NCBI GenBank assembly: GCA_027533395.1 | Contig: JAPZUF010000001.1 | Span: forward strand, 114,844 to 178,843 | DNA length: 64,000 nt | Direction: 5' to 3' | Source of the DNA: Cyclobacteriaceae bacterium | GTDB lineage: Bacteria > Bacteroidota > Bacteroidia > Cytophagales > Cyclobacteriaceae | Shown: positions 15,961-25,696 of the stretch, in pieces | Layout: the number at the start of each line of letters is the position of its first letter | Numbering within the stretch: position 1 is the first letter of the stretch | Translations under genes and position numbers: made by a program | The notes under the pieces: generated by a model | Database searches by the model: none | What the model saw: the letters and a program-made list of their open reading frames with translations, nothing else | What the model was told of the DNA's origin: nothing

Positions 15961-18900
15961 CTACTTTCTTACTGCCACCTTAAAGGTTTTTTGATATTGA
16001 TTTGATTCAATTTTAATGGTGTACAATCCTGTTGCCCAGTTTTCAGTGTTGATTTCTACTCGATTTAAGCCCGAAATTGCTGTTTGAGAAATCTGATACA
16101 CTTCTTTGCCAAGAGAGTTAAAAACCGTTATGTCTACTTTTCTTTCACCTTCTTCAACAATAAAATCCTGGATGAGTTTTTGTTTGGCTGGATTTGGATA
16201 AGGTGCAGGTGCAGTAACAGGAAAACCAAGTAGGTCGCATGCATCAAGGTTGCTTGCAGCTTCATTTTCAAGTAAAACTATTTCTGCGCATACATATTCG
16301 GTTTTCTCGCTAGGTAAAATGCTGGCGGATAAAGGAAAATTTTGTGCATCACCCATGGCAACTGTTCCAATGGGTAGAATTAATCTTAAACCTGAATCTG
16401 ATTTTAAGGCGATTGATACATTATCAGCTGGCAAATTACCATCATTCTTTACAATAACGTTGGCGCTATACGTTCCATCTTGATTTTGTACTAATTCAAA
16501 GTCGCTGATGGAAACTGATAAACGTGGGATTAGCACTTGAATTATTTTGGTGAGCGTAGCTTCGCAACCGGCTTCATTGATGGCTATTAAATCAACTGGA
16601 TACTCCCCAAGTTGATCGAATGTAAAAGATGGTGATGTCGATTCACTTGTTGTATTATTAGCATCATTAAAACGCCAAACATAACTCGTAGCCAATTGAG
16701 ATGTATTAGTAAATTGAACAGCCAAGGGTGGTCTTCCTCTTTCTGGACTTGCAGTAAAGGAAGGAATAGGGGATGCAATAACTTGTATAGCTTTTGAAGC
16801 TTCATATTTACATCCACTTTCTCCAATGGCATTTACTGTTACAACTTTTGTTCCGGTTGTATTGAACACTTTGGTAACGTTTTGTCCTGTCACGATTTCG
16901 TTTTCAAAATTCCATTCATATTGAATAATGGGGTCTGAACCTAAAGTAGCAGTAGCAGAAAATTCTCCAGGTAAGCCTGCACAAGTTTTGATAGCAGTAA
17001 AATTGGTTGCCATAGGAACAGGTATAGTAATTGCTTTTTGTATTGTACTAACACAACCATTGTTGGCTGTTACCACAACCGATGCATTTACATTTCCTGT
17101 GTTGGCAAATACATGGACAGGTTGATCAACGAAATAGAAGCTATTGCCTATCTGCCAAAACCATTCCGTTGCATTGCCAACATTGGCATTGAATAAAGTG
17201 GCTTGATTTAAGCAAGCTGGATTGTTGGTAATGCTAGGATTAGGAGACTGCGCAATGGTAATATTTTTTGTAAGCGAATTGTTACAACCTCTGTTGGTTG
17301 TAACAGATAATGATACAGAAACTAAGCCTGCGTTTTGATAAGTGAAAGTAGGATTTTTTGTGGTGCTGATTTGGCCCGGTGCGAAAGTCCATAACCACGA
17401 TTGCAAGTTACTATCCGTAGGGTTAGGTGTTAAATCTGTAAACTGAGTTGGCGTACCTGAGCAAGAAAAAGGAGGAAGCTCAGCCATGAAGTCTGTTGCA
17501 GGTTGGCTAAAAACCTGAACATTTACTGTTGTAGTATTAATACAACCAACTGCATTCGTTACTTGTAAAGTGACTGGGAAAATTCCTGCAGAGGGAAAAG
17601 ATTTGTTTGGAGAAAAATCGGAAGAAGTTGTTCCGTCACCAAAATTCCACGTGCTACTAACAATACTACCCGTAGTTTGATTACTAAAATTAACAACATT
17701 GTTTTGACAAATAGTTGAATTAGTGAATAAAGCTGTGTTTCCAACTGAAATTGTATTGATGGTTTTGGTAATCTCAGCTGTACATTGATTATTCGATGCG
17801 ATTAATTTTATATCTACCGGATCAGTTGAAGAAATGAGATAATCTAGGTTTGTGTTCGATGATTGATTAAAAGAATTTACTTGCCATTGCCAGGTTGGAG
17901 TTGATAAAGCAGAAAAATTGGTCGTATTAATGAAGTTGTAACTTTGGTTGGTGCAGAACAAACTAACAGATGGTAAATCAAAATCGGGAGAAAAGAATAT
18001 CTGTAAATCTTTTGTAGCCGAATTGGTACAACCATTAACACTAGTTGCTACTAGTTTTACTGAGTATAGTCCTGGGTTGGTGTATAGATAATCAAAGTTA
18101 GAAAGGTTGGATGATCCATTATCACCTAAATTCCATTGATAATCAGTCAATGTTTGATTAGAGGAAACACTAAACTGATTTGCTAAATTTTGGCATTGGC
18201 GATTGGTAGCATTGATGGTTAAAACAGGTGCTTCATCAGTAGAAATTACTATGGATTTTCCTGTTCGATTTTTCTGTAAATAATCAGCACTAATCCTTAA
18301 ACCAATTTGTTTTATCCCACTTGTTGAATACTTAATATTAGCCGGATTAAACTGATCGGAGATTTCAGGAGAGACTTCACAATTCGGGTCATCGAAGGTA
18401 AGTTGGTAAAATCTATTGGTGCTTAAGCTAGTTACAAAACCTATATATCCTCCGTTATCTCTGACAATATCCATACCCCAAATGTTAGATATAGAGGGCA
18501 ATGCAAAATTTAGCTCAAGAGTTGGATTAAGATTATTTAGGTTAGCACCAAAATTAAAACGATACAACTGGCCACCTCTGCTAACCAGTAGTAAATGATA
18601 AGCATTAGCTTCAAACTCTATTTGAACCATGGAAGGCTCTGCGATAGGCAGCGTATTAATCTCTTGTATAACGGGATCGTTAAACCAATCATTTCCGAAA
18701 TTAAAGAGAAAAGGTTTTTGATTTCCATGATTAACAGCTATCAAGTATAAATTGCTTCCATCAAAAACAGGTTCGAGTCCTACCCAAGTGTTACTCGTGA
18801 TAATTTGTTTAAATGTTGCAGAGGCTCCTTGTAAAGTGTTGCCTAATCTAATAACTGTAATTGCAGTTTGATTGGAGTTGGCAGCTATAACATAGTAGTT

Positions 18901-19461
18901 GTTATTGTAAAAAGAAAAACGAATAGTGCGTGGAGATAGAAGTGTATTAGAAGGAAGAATAATTTCCTCAGTTGTTGGAGTATTGGCAAGGCTATTACCA
19001 AATTTTAAAATAATAATTTTCGAAGGAAAATTAAAGATTGACACAATACCGAACCACTCGTTATTAACTTGCACTATATCAACTCCGGCAGCCGTTAAAA
19101 AGCCATTTACATTTGAAAAGGTAGGATTATTGTTAAGAGAATTGCCAAAAGAAAATCTAACTAATTTATTCCCTCCTGCGTCTGCCACAAATCCAAACCA
19201 GTTGTCACCGTCTTTAGCCAACCGAATATCCAGAGATGCAGAAGAACCTGAAATTACTCCACGATCAGCCACTGTGGGAGTGGTAAGCAAATCTGTATCA
19301 CAAAAATCCCACTCGTAAGTGTTAGCATTCGTACTCGTGTTTACTAAAGTAATGTTTTCGTTCCGGCAAGAACTTGCAGGTGCATTAAAACTGGCAATAG
19401 GGTTTTGAGCAATTGAAACAATTGAAATTAGAAATAGAAATAAGATGAAAATGTTTCGCAT
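15961..19461 (-). CDS. T9SS-sorted surface protein with repeated PKD domains
   Basis: 1166 residues. Signal peptide MRNIFILFLFLISIVSIAQ, then a beta-propeller-like region (about residues 60-380) with repeated phrases such as FGNSLxNxPT, then about seven PKD repeats (YEWNF, WNLGDNG, STWNFGDGT, SYVWRFNDAN). The end is a type A T9SS sorting domain: a PYPNPA motif followed by VDITVFNSLGKEVYQI and a terminal KTFKVAVRK. It is therefore probably exported and held on the outer surface. Its ATG overlaps the stop of the glycosyltransferase gene (TAATG), so it belongs to the polysaccharide operon. Adhesion or glycan binding is inferred from PKD repeats only. Confidence 0.88.
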   Translation of the reverse strand: MRNIFILFLFLISIVSIAQNPIASFNAPASSCRNENITLVNTSTNANTYEWDFCDTDLLTTPTVADRGVISGSSASLDIRLAKDGDNWFGFVADAGGNKLVRFSFGNSLNNNPTFSNVNGFLTAAGVDIVQVNNEWFGIVSIFNFPSKIIILKFGNSLANTPTTEEIILPSNTLLSPRTIRFSFYNNNYYVIAANSNQTAITVIRLGNTLQGASATFKQIITSNTWVGLEPVFDGSNLYLIAVNHGNQKPFLFNFGNDWFNDPVIQEINTLPIAEPSMVQIEFEANAYHLLLVSRGGQLYRFNFGANLNNLNPTLELNFALPSISNIWGMDIVRDNGGYIGFVTSLSTNRFYQLTFDDPNCEVSPEISDQFNPANIKYSTSGIKQIGLRISADYLQKNRTGKSIVISTDEAPVLTINATNRQCQNLANQFSVSSNQTLTDYQWNLGDNGSSNLSNFDYLYTNPGLYSVKLVATSVNGCTNSATKDLQIFFSPDFDLPSVSLFCTNQSYNFINTTNFSALSTPTWQWQVNSFNQSSNTNLDYLISSTDPVDIKLIASNNQCTAEITKTINTISVGNTALFTNSTICQNNVVNFSNQTTGSIVSSTWNFGDGTTSSDFSPNKSFPSAGIFPVTLQVTNAVGCINTTTVNVQVFSQPATDFMAELPPFSCSGTPTQFTDLTPNPTDSNLQSWLWTFAPGQISTTKNPTFTYQNAGLVSVSLSVTTNRGCNNSLTKNITIAQSPNPSITNNPACLNQATLFNANVGNATEWFWQIGNSFYFVDQPVHVFANTGNVNASVVVTANNGCVSTIQKAITIPVPMATNFTAIKTCAGLPGEFSATATLGSDPIIQYEWNFENEIVTGQNVTKVFNTTGTKVVTVNAIGESGCKYEASKAIQVIASPIPSFTASPERGRPPLAVQFTNTSQLATSYVWRFNDANNTTSESTSPSFTFDQLGEYPVDLIAINEAGCEATLTKIIQVLIPRLSVSISDFELVQNQDGTYSANVIVKNDGNLPADNVSIALKSDSGLRLILPIGTVAMGDAQNFPLSASILPSEKTEYVCAEIVLLENEAASNLDACDLLGFPVTAPAPYPNPAKQKLIQDFIVEEGERKVDITVFNSLGKEVYQISQTAISGLNRVEINTENWATGLYTIKIESNQYQKTFKVAVRK

Positions 19462-20585
19462 TATTTTGTCAACGCTTCAACCAGCAATTTAAACAACTTT
19501 CCTGATGTTTTATCAGCACTGAAACTTTCCTGAACCATTTTATTGCCTTCTTCATTAACTCTTTTTCTAAAGTCAGTATCCATTGCGATGAGATACATTG
19601 CATTTGCCATAGCATCAACATTTTTATTCTCAACCAAAAATCCATTGACACCATGCGAAATAATTTCAGCAGGTCCACCGCTATTGCTCGCAATTACAGG
19701 TGTACCAAAATACAAAGACTCCAGACAGGTAAGAGAAAATGATTCTGATTCTGAAAAATTCAACATTACTTCCACTCGCTTATATTCAGCTTGGATGTTT
19801 TTGGTAAACCCAAACCACTCACATTTCTCAGCTATGTTTAATGATTTGCTTAGGGCTTTCAATTCTTCTAGAAAAATTTTGTTTTTATTTAAGCCCATGT
19901 CACCCCCTACAAACCGAAGTTTCCAATTTGGAATTTGATGTGTTATTTTGGAAAATGCTTGTAAAGCATATTCATGCCCCTTGCCTCTTATATAATTTGA
20001 TAAATAAAGGAAAGCAGGTTCTCGCTCTACATTTAAATTATGAACATTTGATTCAAGTGGCAACTCATTATAAATGACATGTACTTTTGAGGATTGTGGT
20101 AGAAATCCTGCTAAGTGCTTTGATACTGCAACAATAGCAAATGCATGTAGCAAATGTAATTTTATCCAGAAGTTATATAGAACAATAGGAAATCGATTAG
20201 GCAAAAACCTGACATAACAAATATATCGATTAGTTAAGCCAATCAATCTCAGTGCAATAGGAAGTAAATTGTATAGATCATTATTGATGATTAAATCTAC
20301 CTTATTCTGCCTTATTATCTTTTTTAACTTAAAAGCGTTAATTAGTAAATAAGGTAAATACATGAAATTTCTTTTCAACGATCTGCTCAACTCTACCATA
20401 TTTATGTATTCAATATGTGTAAAGCCTTGTTCTTTGAGCCAAAGTCCAGCACTAGATTTTTTCGGTAATACAAAAATGAAATGGTAATTGGTTTTATCGT
20501 AAAGGCAAGTTCTTACAATTGACTTTAAAGCACCCGTTACATCAATGCTATTTTCGAGAATTAATATATTTTTTTTATCGACCAA
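19461..20585 (-). CDS. Glycosyltransferase family 4 (GT-B fold)
   Basis: 374 residues. C-terminal GT4 region with ESFSLTCLESLYFGTPVIAS (E-x7-E donor-binding pattern) and SGGPAEIISHGVNGFLV. No ATG is available near the start: the frame opens after a stop at 20601 and the first candidate is TTG at 20585, 7 bases after the stop of the preceding gene. The N-terminus ILILENSIDVTGALKSI suits this start. Last glycosyltransferase of the minus-strand polysaccharide run; its stop overlaps the start of the T9SS PKD gene. Sugar and linkage unknown. Confidence 0.85.
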   Translation of the reverse strand: MVDKKNILILENSIDVTGALKSIVRTCLYDKTNYHFIFVLPKKSSAGLWLKEQGFTHIEYINMVELSRSLKRNFMYLPYLLINAFKLKKIIRQNKVDLIINNDLYNLLPIALRLIGLTNRYICYVRFLPNRFPIVLYNFWIKLHLLHAFAIVAVSKHLAGFLPQSSKVHVIYNELPLESNVHNLNVEREPAFLYLSNYIRGKGHEYALQAFSKITHQIPNWKLRFVGGDMGLNKNKIFLEELKALSKSLNIAEKCEWFGFTKNIQAEYKRVEVMLNFSESESFSLTCLESLYFGTPVIASNSGGPAEIISHGVNGFLVENKNVDAMANAMYLIAMDTDFRKRVNEEGNKMVQESFSADKTSGKLFKLLVEALTK

Positions 20586-20592
20586 AGTAATG

Positions 20593-21759
20593 TTAACCTT
20601 TTAATATGCCTTTCCAGTTATTGATAAAATTTTCTTGAGAAGTTTTTTCTTTAAATCTTTTTACAAATAATTCATCACAATACTTTTTTTCATTCACAAT
20701 TGTACAAATAGATTTTACCCATAACATAAGTGAAGATTCATCTACAGGTGGTAACAAAGTTCCACCTCCAGTTTCTATCGGATATTGTTTTTCTATTATT
20801 TCTTGCACTTCTCCTAAAGCAAATATTTCTCTTGGTCCGTACGGACAATCACTCGCCACAACACGTTTACCAGCTAATAGAGATTCTGCCATAGCATTAG
20901 GAAATCCTTCTGATACGGAGTTTAACACAGTAACACTAGCATTTTTAATGTATGTATATGTATGCCGTACATTTCCGACTAACACAATTTGATTATCAAT
21001 TTCTTTTCCAATAGTTAGTTTATAAGTTTGTGCACATTGTATGATGTTGTTTTTTTCTGGTCCATCACCCAATAACACCAATTTTACATCAGGTATTTCT
21101 TTTGTTATAGATGAAAAAACTTTAATAAGACCAATAATTCCTTTTTCGGGTGCTAACCTTCCGCTATATAAAATATATGGAACTTGAGGTAATGAATGAT
21201 TTTGGTTAGAAGAATTGTCGATTTTATCAATGTAATTGTAAATGGTTTTTATCTTATTGACATCAAGGTTAAAGTAATTTACAAGTTCGTTTTGTATACC
21301 CTTGTTTACTGTAACAATTTGATCAGCTCTTTTGTATAAAAATGGAATGAGCAATTTGCTTCGCAAAGCAAACAGATAGGCTTTCATGTTAGGGTCATGT
21401 ACTTTAGAACCTCGAATGCTTATAATAACTTTCTCCTTTTGCTTCGTTAAAACATTAAGGTAATCTGCTCCTTCTAAAAAACTGATACAGGCTGTAGGTT
21501 GAATACTTTTTTTGAATCTTCTGAGTTTAATAAATCTTTTGGTGGCGTTAATGATTTTTGAAATAAAACTGTTTGAGGGTTTCGTGCCTAAGTTTCTTAC
21601 TTCAGCAGGCATTAAATAAAATGGATCTGAACCTTCATCAAAAACCAGAGGTATAATGTTATAATCAATAGATAAAGCCCAGGCAAGGCGAGCAAAAGAA
21701 TGTTGAGCGCCACCCATCGTTAACTCTGGAATAAGCATGATGATGTTTGGCTTATTCAT
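20593..21759 (-). CDS. Glycosyltransferase family 4 (GT-B fold)
   Basis: 388 residues. N-terminal acceptor-side motif ELTMGGAQHSFARLA, then YSGRLAPEKGI and SEGFPNAMAESLLAGKRVVAS with the E-x7-E motif, both characteristic of GT4. It overlaps the asparagine synthase gene by 8 bases, so translation is coupled. Probably cytoplasmic, adding one sugar of the repeat unit. Donor sugar unknown. Confidence 0.9.
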   Translation of the reverse strand: MNKPNIIMLIPELTMGGAQHSFARLAWALSIDYNIIPLVFDEGSDPFYLMPAEVRNLGTKPSNSFISKIINATKRFIKLRRFKKSIQPTACISFLEGADYLNVLTKQKEKVIISIRGSKVHDPNMKAYLFALRSKLLIPFLYKRADQIVTVNKGIQNELVNYFNLDVNKIKTIYNYIDKIDNSSNQNHSLPQVPYILYSGRLAPEKGIIGLIKVFSSITKEIPDVKLVLLGDGPEKNNIIQCAQTYKLTIGKEIDNQIVLVGNVRHTYTYIKNASVTVLNSVSEGFPNAMAESLLAGKRVVASDCPYGPREIFALGEVQEIIEKQYPIETGGGTLLPPVDESSLMLWVKSICTIVNEKKYCDELFVKRFKEKTSQENFINNWKGILKG

Positions 21760-23614
21760 CTTGATATTTTTTATACCACATCATAAAACTTAATAAACGC
21801 CACATCTTTTCGATGTTATAATCTTTTCCTATTTTTTTATAGTATCGGTATTTTTTAGATTCATTTTCTACTTCTGTGTAATTAAGTAAGCCCGTTTTTT
21901 CAATTTCATTTTTTGATAAGTATTGTTCAAATAGTTGATCAAGTTCATGATTAAACCATTGAAAAACAGGAATGGAAAAGCCTTGTTTCTTTCTTTCAAA
22001 TAATGTTGTAGGCAGGTATTGACTAAGAATTTTCCGCAATAAATATTTTGTGCTTTTGTTTTGCTCGTGAATGGTTGGATTAAGTTGGAAAGCAAACTCT
22101 GTTAAGCGATGATCTAACAATGGCTCGCGACATTCAATCTGATTGTACATCGTAGCGCGATCAACTTTCACCAATAAATCATCGGCCATGTAATTTTCCA
22201 AATCCCATTTTCGCATTTCATATAAGGGATGATGCTGCGAAGCTGAGGTTTTGTTTTCAACTTCAGCTTGTACAAGTAATTGTGCTAACTCATCTTCTGC
22301 CTGATTAGCTATTAAAGCATTATAAAAAGATTTAAAATCAGATGCTTCTAATAATTCCTCTAAGGCAAAAATTTTATGTTCGAAGTTATAAGCTAATATT
22401 GACTTTCTGAATTTTTTCGTTATCAGTGTTTTTGAAGTCCTGCTCAACATTTTTCTAATACTTGCCGGTAAAATATGCAACTGTTTATACAATTGCATAG
22501 CTCGCTGATAATGAGTGTAACCAGCAAAGAGTTCATCTCCTCCATCAGCAGATAAAACTACTTTTACTCCTTTGGATTTAGCAAAAGCCGAAATACAAGC
22601 AGTAGGAATACCTGATGTGTCGGCAAAAGGTTCATCATAAATTGAATAAAACTGATCGAAATATTTTCTTGCTTCTGACAAGCTTAATATTGAAGAATGA
22701 TATTCAATTTGTAAATGATTGGCTATTTTTTCAGCATAAATAGATTCGTTAAAACTTTGCTCTTCGAAACCAATATTAAAAGCTTTGATAGCACCAAAGT
22801 GTTTATTCAAAATAGCACTTACTAAAGAACTATCAATACCACCACTTAGAAACACACCTACAGGAACATCGCTAACCATTCTGTACCGACATGCTGAAAT
22901 TAACAATTCATGTAGAGTATCAATAATTTCATTTTCTTTTTTATAATTTATCTCCGCTGTTGGTATATGCCAATAAGTTTGAATTTTGCTTTCTTGATTA
23001 TGATAAGTCAGATAACTTCCAGCTGGTAATTTTTTTACAGCTGAATAGATGGATTGTGAAGACGGTGTATATCCGTATGAGAAGTAATGCGTGAGTGATT
23101 GGTTGTTAATTTTTTTACTGACAGGGAAGTGCTTGAATACTTTTAACTCACTTGCGAAATAAAGAACATTTTTTTGGATAGCATAATATAGAGGTTTAAC
23201 GCCTAATCTATCTCTGAATAATTGCAATGATTTATTATCGAGATTATAGATGGCAAATGCAAACATACCAATAAAGTGCTCAACTGCTTTTTTGCGCCAG
23301 CAATCGTATGCTTTTATGATAACTTCTGTATCAGATTGTGTTTGAAAGTGATATCCAAATTTTTCTAACTCTTCTCTTATCTCTTTATAATTATATATTT
23401 CACCATTGAAAATGAGAACCCAATTTTTAAACTGAAAGGGTTGTTTAGCTGCGTCACTTAAATCAATTATGGCAAGACGTGTGTGAACTAGAGCAATCCC
23501 ATCATCTGTAAAAATACCATGCCCATCTGGGCCTCGGTGAGCTATGGCATTACAAATGGCTTGTAAGTCAATTGAAGTGTGTGCTTCTCCTATATAGCCA
23601 GCTATTCCACACAT
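21752..23614 (-). CDS. asnB: Asparagine synthase (glutamine-hydrolysing) family amidotransferase
   Basis: 620 residues. N-terminal class II glutaminase with catalytic Cys2 (MCGIAGYIG) and AHRGPDG. The synthetase half has the ATP PP-loop SGGIDSS at residues 257-263 and SADGGDELFAGY. Chemically it makes an amide from a carboxylate using glutamine and ATP. Placed between glycosyltransferase genes, it may amidate a uronic acid or an aminoacyl group of the polysaccharide instead of making free asparagine; that is inference from context. It lies 2 bases after the GT61-like gene. Confidence 0.9.
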   Translation of the reverse strand: MCGIAGYIGEAHTSIDLQAICNAIAHRGPDGHGIFTDDGIALVHTRLAIIDLSDAAKQPFQFKNWVLIFNGEIYNYKEIREELEKFGYHFQTQSDTEVIIKAYDCWRKKAVEHFIGMFAFAIYNLDNKSLQLFRDRLGVKPLYYAIQKNVLYFASELKVFKHFPVSKKINNQSLTHYFSYGYTPSSQSIYSAVKKLPAGSYLTYHNQESKIQTYWHIPTAEINYKKENEIIDTLHELLISACRYRMVSDVPVGVFLSGGIDSSLVSAILNKHFGAIKAFNIGFEEQSFNESIYAEKIANHLQIEYHSSILSLSEARKYFDQFYSIYDEPFADTSGIPTACISAFAKSKGVKVVLSADGGDELFAGYTHYQRAMQLYKQLHILPASIRKMLSRTSKTLITKKFRKSILAYNFEHKIFALEELLEASDFKSFYNALIANQAEDELAQLLVQAEVENKTSASQHHPLYEMRKWDLENYMADDLLVKVDRATMYNQIECREPLLDHRLTEFAFQLNPTIHEQNKSTKYLLRKILSQYLPTTLFERKKQGFSIPVFQWFNHELDQLFEQYLSKNEIEKTGLLNYTEVENESKKYRYYKKIGKDYNIEKMWRLLSFMMWYKKYQDE

Positions 23615-23616
23615 TT

Positions 23617-24765
23617 TTATTGATGGTTAATAATTAAAGATTCTAATTCTTTTTTATTCACTAAAAATGCTCCACTATATTTGTTCTTAGTTGGATCTCC
23701 AATCAAAGCATCGTATCGGATATTTTTAAATGAAGCAACCATAATATAATGAAAGGGTAAATAACCAGCATCTGGTGGTGGAAATAACTCGATAAGGTCT
23801 GTACAATTAATACTGAAGAACAAATTAGTTAAACCAGCACCATGAATTCCAATTACTTTTTTTACTTCTTTGAATAATCCTATTTGATCTGCAACGCACA
23901 ATTCATCTGTGTCAATTACTTCGAAGCCATATTGCATCACTAAACTTTCAATCTCATCCGCATTTTCAACGAAGCGTAAACGTTTAGGATTTCTTTTCAA
24001 ATAAATCTTTTCAGGATAACTTTTGCTCTGTATTGGTATTTCCGAATAAGGTTGAAACAAGTTTTCTAAAACTTTTAGATGGTGAGTAATAGGTTTGCAA
24101 AAAATACTTTCTTTACTGATAATGTATTCATCACTTTTTTGCACTAACCAGATAAAGTTCTTTTTATGTCCAATGTGCGTTAACCAAAACTGAAAAAAAT
24201 TTTTATTCCAAACTTTTTCAGCAATTAATAATTGATATTCTTGAACAGGAATACTTTGTAGTTCCAGAAAATAAATTTTAGCTAAAACATCATTAAAGAA
24301 ATGAAAATAGTTTTCCTCACCTGTGTCTCGCAAGGATATGATTTTATCCACCTCTTTGATTTTTTTCTTTCCAAGAAACCAAGTAAACACCTCTGGTTTT
24401 GGAAGAAATAAAGTACGACTAATTCCTAATGAATAATAAAGTATTTTATTTCTTTCAACTATTCCCCAACCAATTTTAGGTTCTATGGTTATTTTACCTT
24501 TATGAAAATAGATGTATTCTTCTTGAGTCCAATCTTTCCATGCAAGCATGTATTGCTGAACTGTTTTATTGGAAATACCTTGGATAGAAACTTTATTTAA
24601 AATAAAAGGAAATTCCTTTCTGTATAAATGAAATTTATCTCTTTCAATTTTATACTCTGGAAATAAAATTAAGTCAATTGTTTTAACCTTTAAAGAATTA
24701 TAAAGGTAAAATGCATGTTTTAAAAATGCAGTCGGAAAGATATTTTTTAAAACACGCTTTACCAT
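23617..24765 (-). CDS. Glycosyltransferase family 61 protein (DUF563)
   Basis: 382 residues. The C-terminal half has the family's IGIHGAGLTNLFF and, shortly after, ELFPPPDAGYLPFHY. An upstream GEENYFHFFNDVLAKIYFLE segment matches the usual start of the domain. Bacterial members sit in capsule and O-antigen loci; the best known eukaryotic members transfer xylose or GlcNAc. It follows the epimerase gene by one base. Confidence 0.8.
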   Translation of the reverse strand: MVKRVLKNIFPTAFLKHAFYLYNSLKVKTIDLILFPEYKIERDKFHLYRKEFPFILNKVSIQGISNKTVQQYMLAWKDWTQEEYIYFHKGKITIEPKIGWGIVERNKILYYSLGISRTLFLPKPEVFTWFLGKKKIKEVDKIISLRDTGEENYFHFFNDVLAKIYFLELQSIPVQEYQLLIAEKVWNKNFFQFWLTHIGHKKNFIWLVQKSDEYIISKESIFCKPITHHLKVLENLFQPYSEIPIQSKSYPEKIYLKRNPKRLRFVENADEIESLVMQYGFEVIDTDELCVADQIGLFKEVKKVIGIHGAGLTNLFFSINCTDLIELFPPPDAGYLPFHYIMVASFKNIRYDALIGDPTKNKYSGAFLVNKKELESLIINHQ

Positions 24766-24766
24766 A

Positions 24767-25696
24767 TCAAAACATTCTCTGTTGAATGGTTAATCGAATG
24801 CCTTCTTCTAAAGTTGTAAGCGGTCTGTTGATGATGGCTTTCATCTTAGCAATATCCGGCTTTCTTCGTGTCATATCGCCTTCAGCGAGAGCAGGTAAAT
24901 GAGTGATTGTGGATTTAGAATTAGTAATGGAAATAATTTTTTCAGCTAACTCTTTAATAGAAATTTCATTGTCGTTACCTAGATTCATAACATCATTTAC
25001 ACAATGATTATTTTCCAGACAAGACCATGTAGTTTCAAGGTTATCCTCTATAAAGCAAAATGTTCTGGTTTGTTTTCCTTCGCCATACAAAGTAATAGGT
25101 TTGTTATCGAGTGCAAGCTTAAGAAACTTCGCGACTACAAAATCTTCACTTTGTCTTGGTCCATAGGTATTAAAAAATCTAAAAATGGTATATGGCAATC
25201 CATACTCTTTTTGATAAGAACGTAGAAAAGATTCGCCAACATTTTTTACTACTGCGTAAGGCAATCGACTATTCAGCGGAGTAGTTGCTTCGTTCTGTGG
25301 AAACTCAACCGGCTCTCCATATACTTCTGATGAGGAAGAATAGAAAACTCTTTTTACTCCTGTGTTTTTACTTAAATCCAAAATATTTTTAATGCCTTGT
25401 ATATCTTCTAACACTTTGATGGGATTGTCCAATGTACGTTGTACACCCACTACAGCTGCATAATGAAAGACATAGTCAAACTGATGGGCAGTCATAATGC
25501 TGCTGATGTCGTTAAAATTATTGACATCCGCTTTTATGAAATGAAAAGATGAAGATAAGGCCGGAAGTTTATGTGCAGAACCTGTTAAGAAATTATCAAC
25601 TCCGGTAACCCTATACTTACCAGATGAAGAAAGTTTGTGTGCAAGTGCACTGCCAATATTACCCGCTGCTCCTGTTATTAATACCTTTCTCATCAT
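24767..25696 (-). CDS. NAD-dependent nucleotide-sugar epimerase/dehydratase
   Basis: 309 residues of the extended SDR family. Cofactor loop GAAGNIG at residues 8-14, the catalytic serine in SSSSEVYG, and YAVVK (Tyr/Lys of YxxxK). FRFFNTYGPRQ and GKQTRTFCFIEDN are typical of UDP-sugar epimerases and decarboxylases such as UDP-glucuronate decarboxylase or UDP-glucose 4-epimerase. Likely provides an activated sugar for the locus; the precise reaction is not fixed by sequence. The ATG overlaps the stop of the preceding GT2 gene (ATGA). Confidence 0.85.
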   Translation of the reverse strand: MMRKVLITGAAGNIGSALAHKLSSSGKYRVTGVDNFLTGSAHKLPALSSSFHFIKADVNNFNDISSIMTAHQFDYVFHYAAVVGVQRTLDNPIKVLEDIQGIKNILDLSKNTGVKRVFYSSSSEVYGEPVEFPQNEATTPLNSRLPYAVVKNVGESFLRSYQKEYGLPYTIFRFFNTYGPRQSEDFVVAKFLKLALDNKPITLYGEGKQTRTFCFIEDNLETTWSCLENNHCVNDVMNLGNDNEISIKELAEKIISITNSKSTITHLPALAEGDMTRRKPDIAKMKAIINRPLTTLEEGIRLTIQQRMF

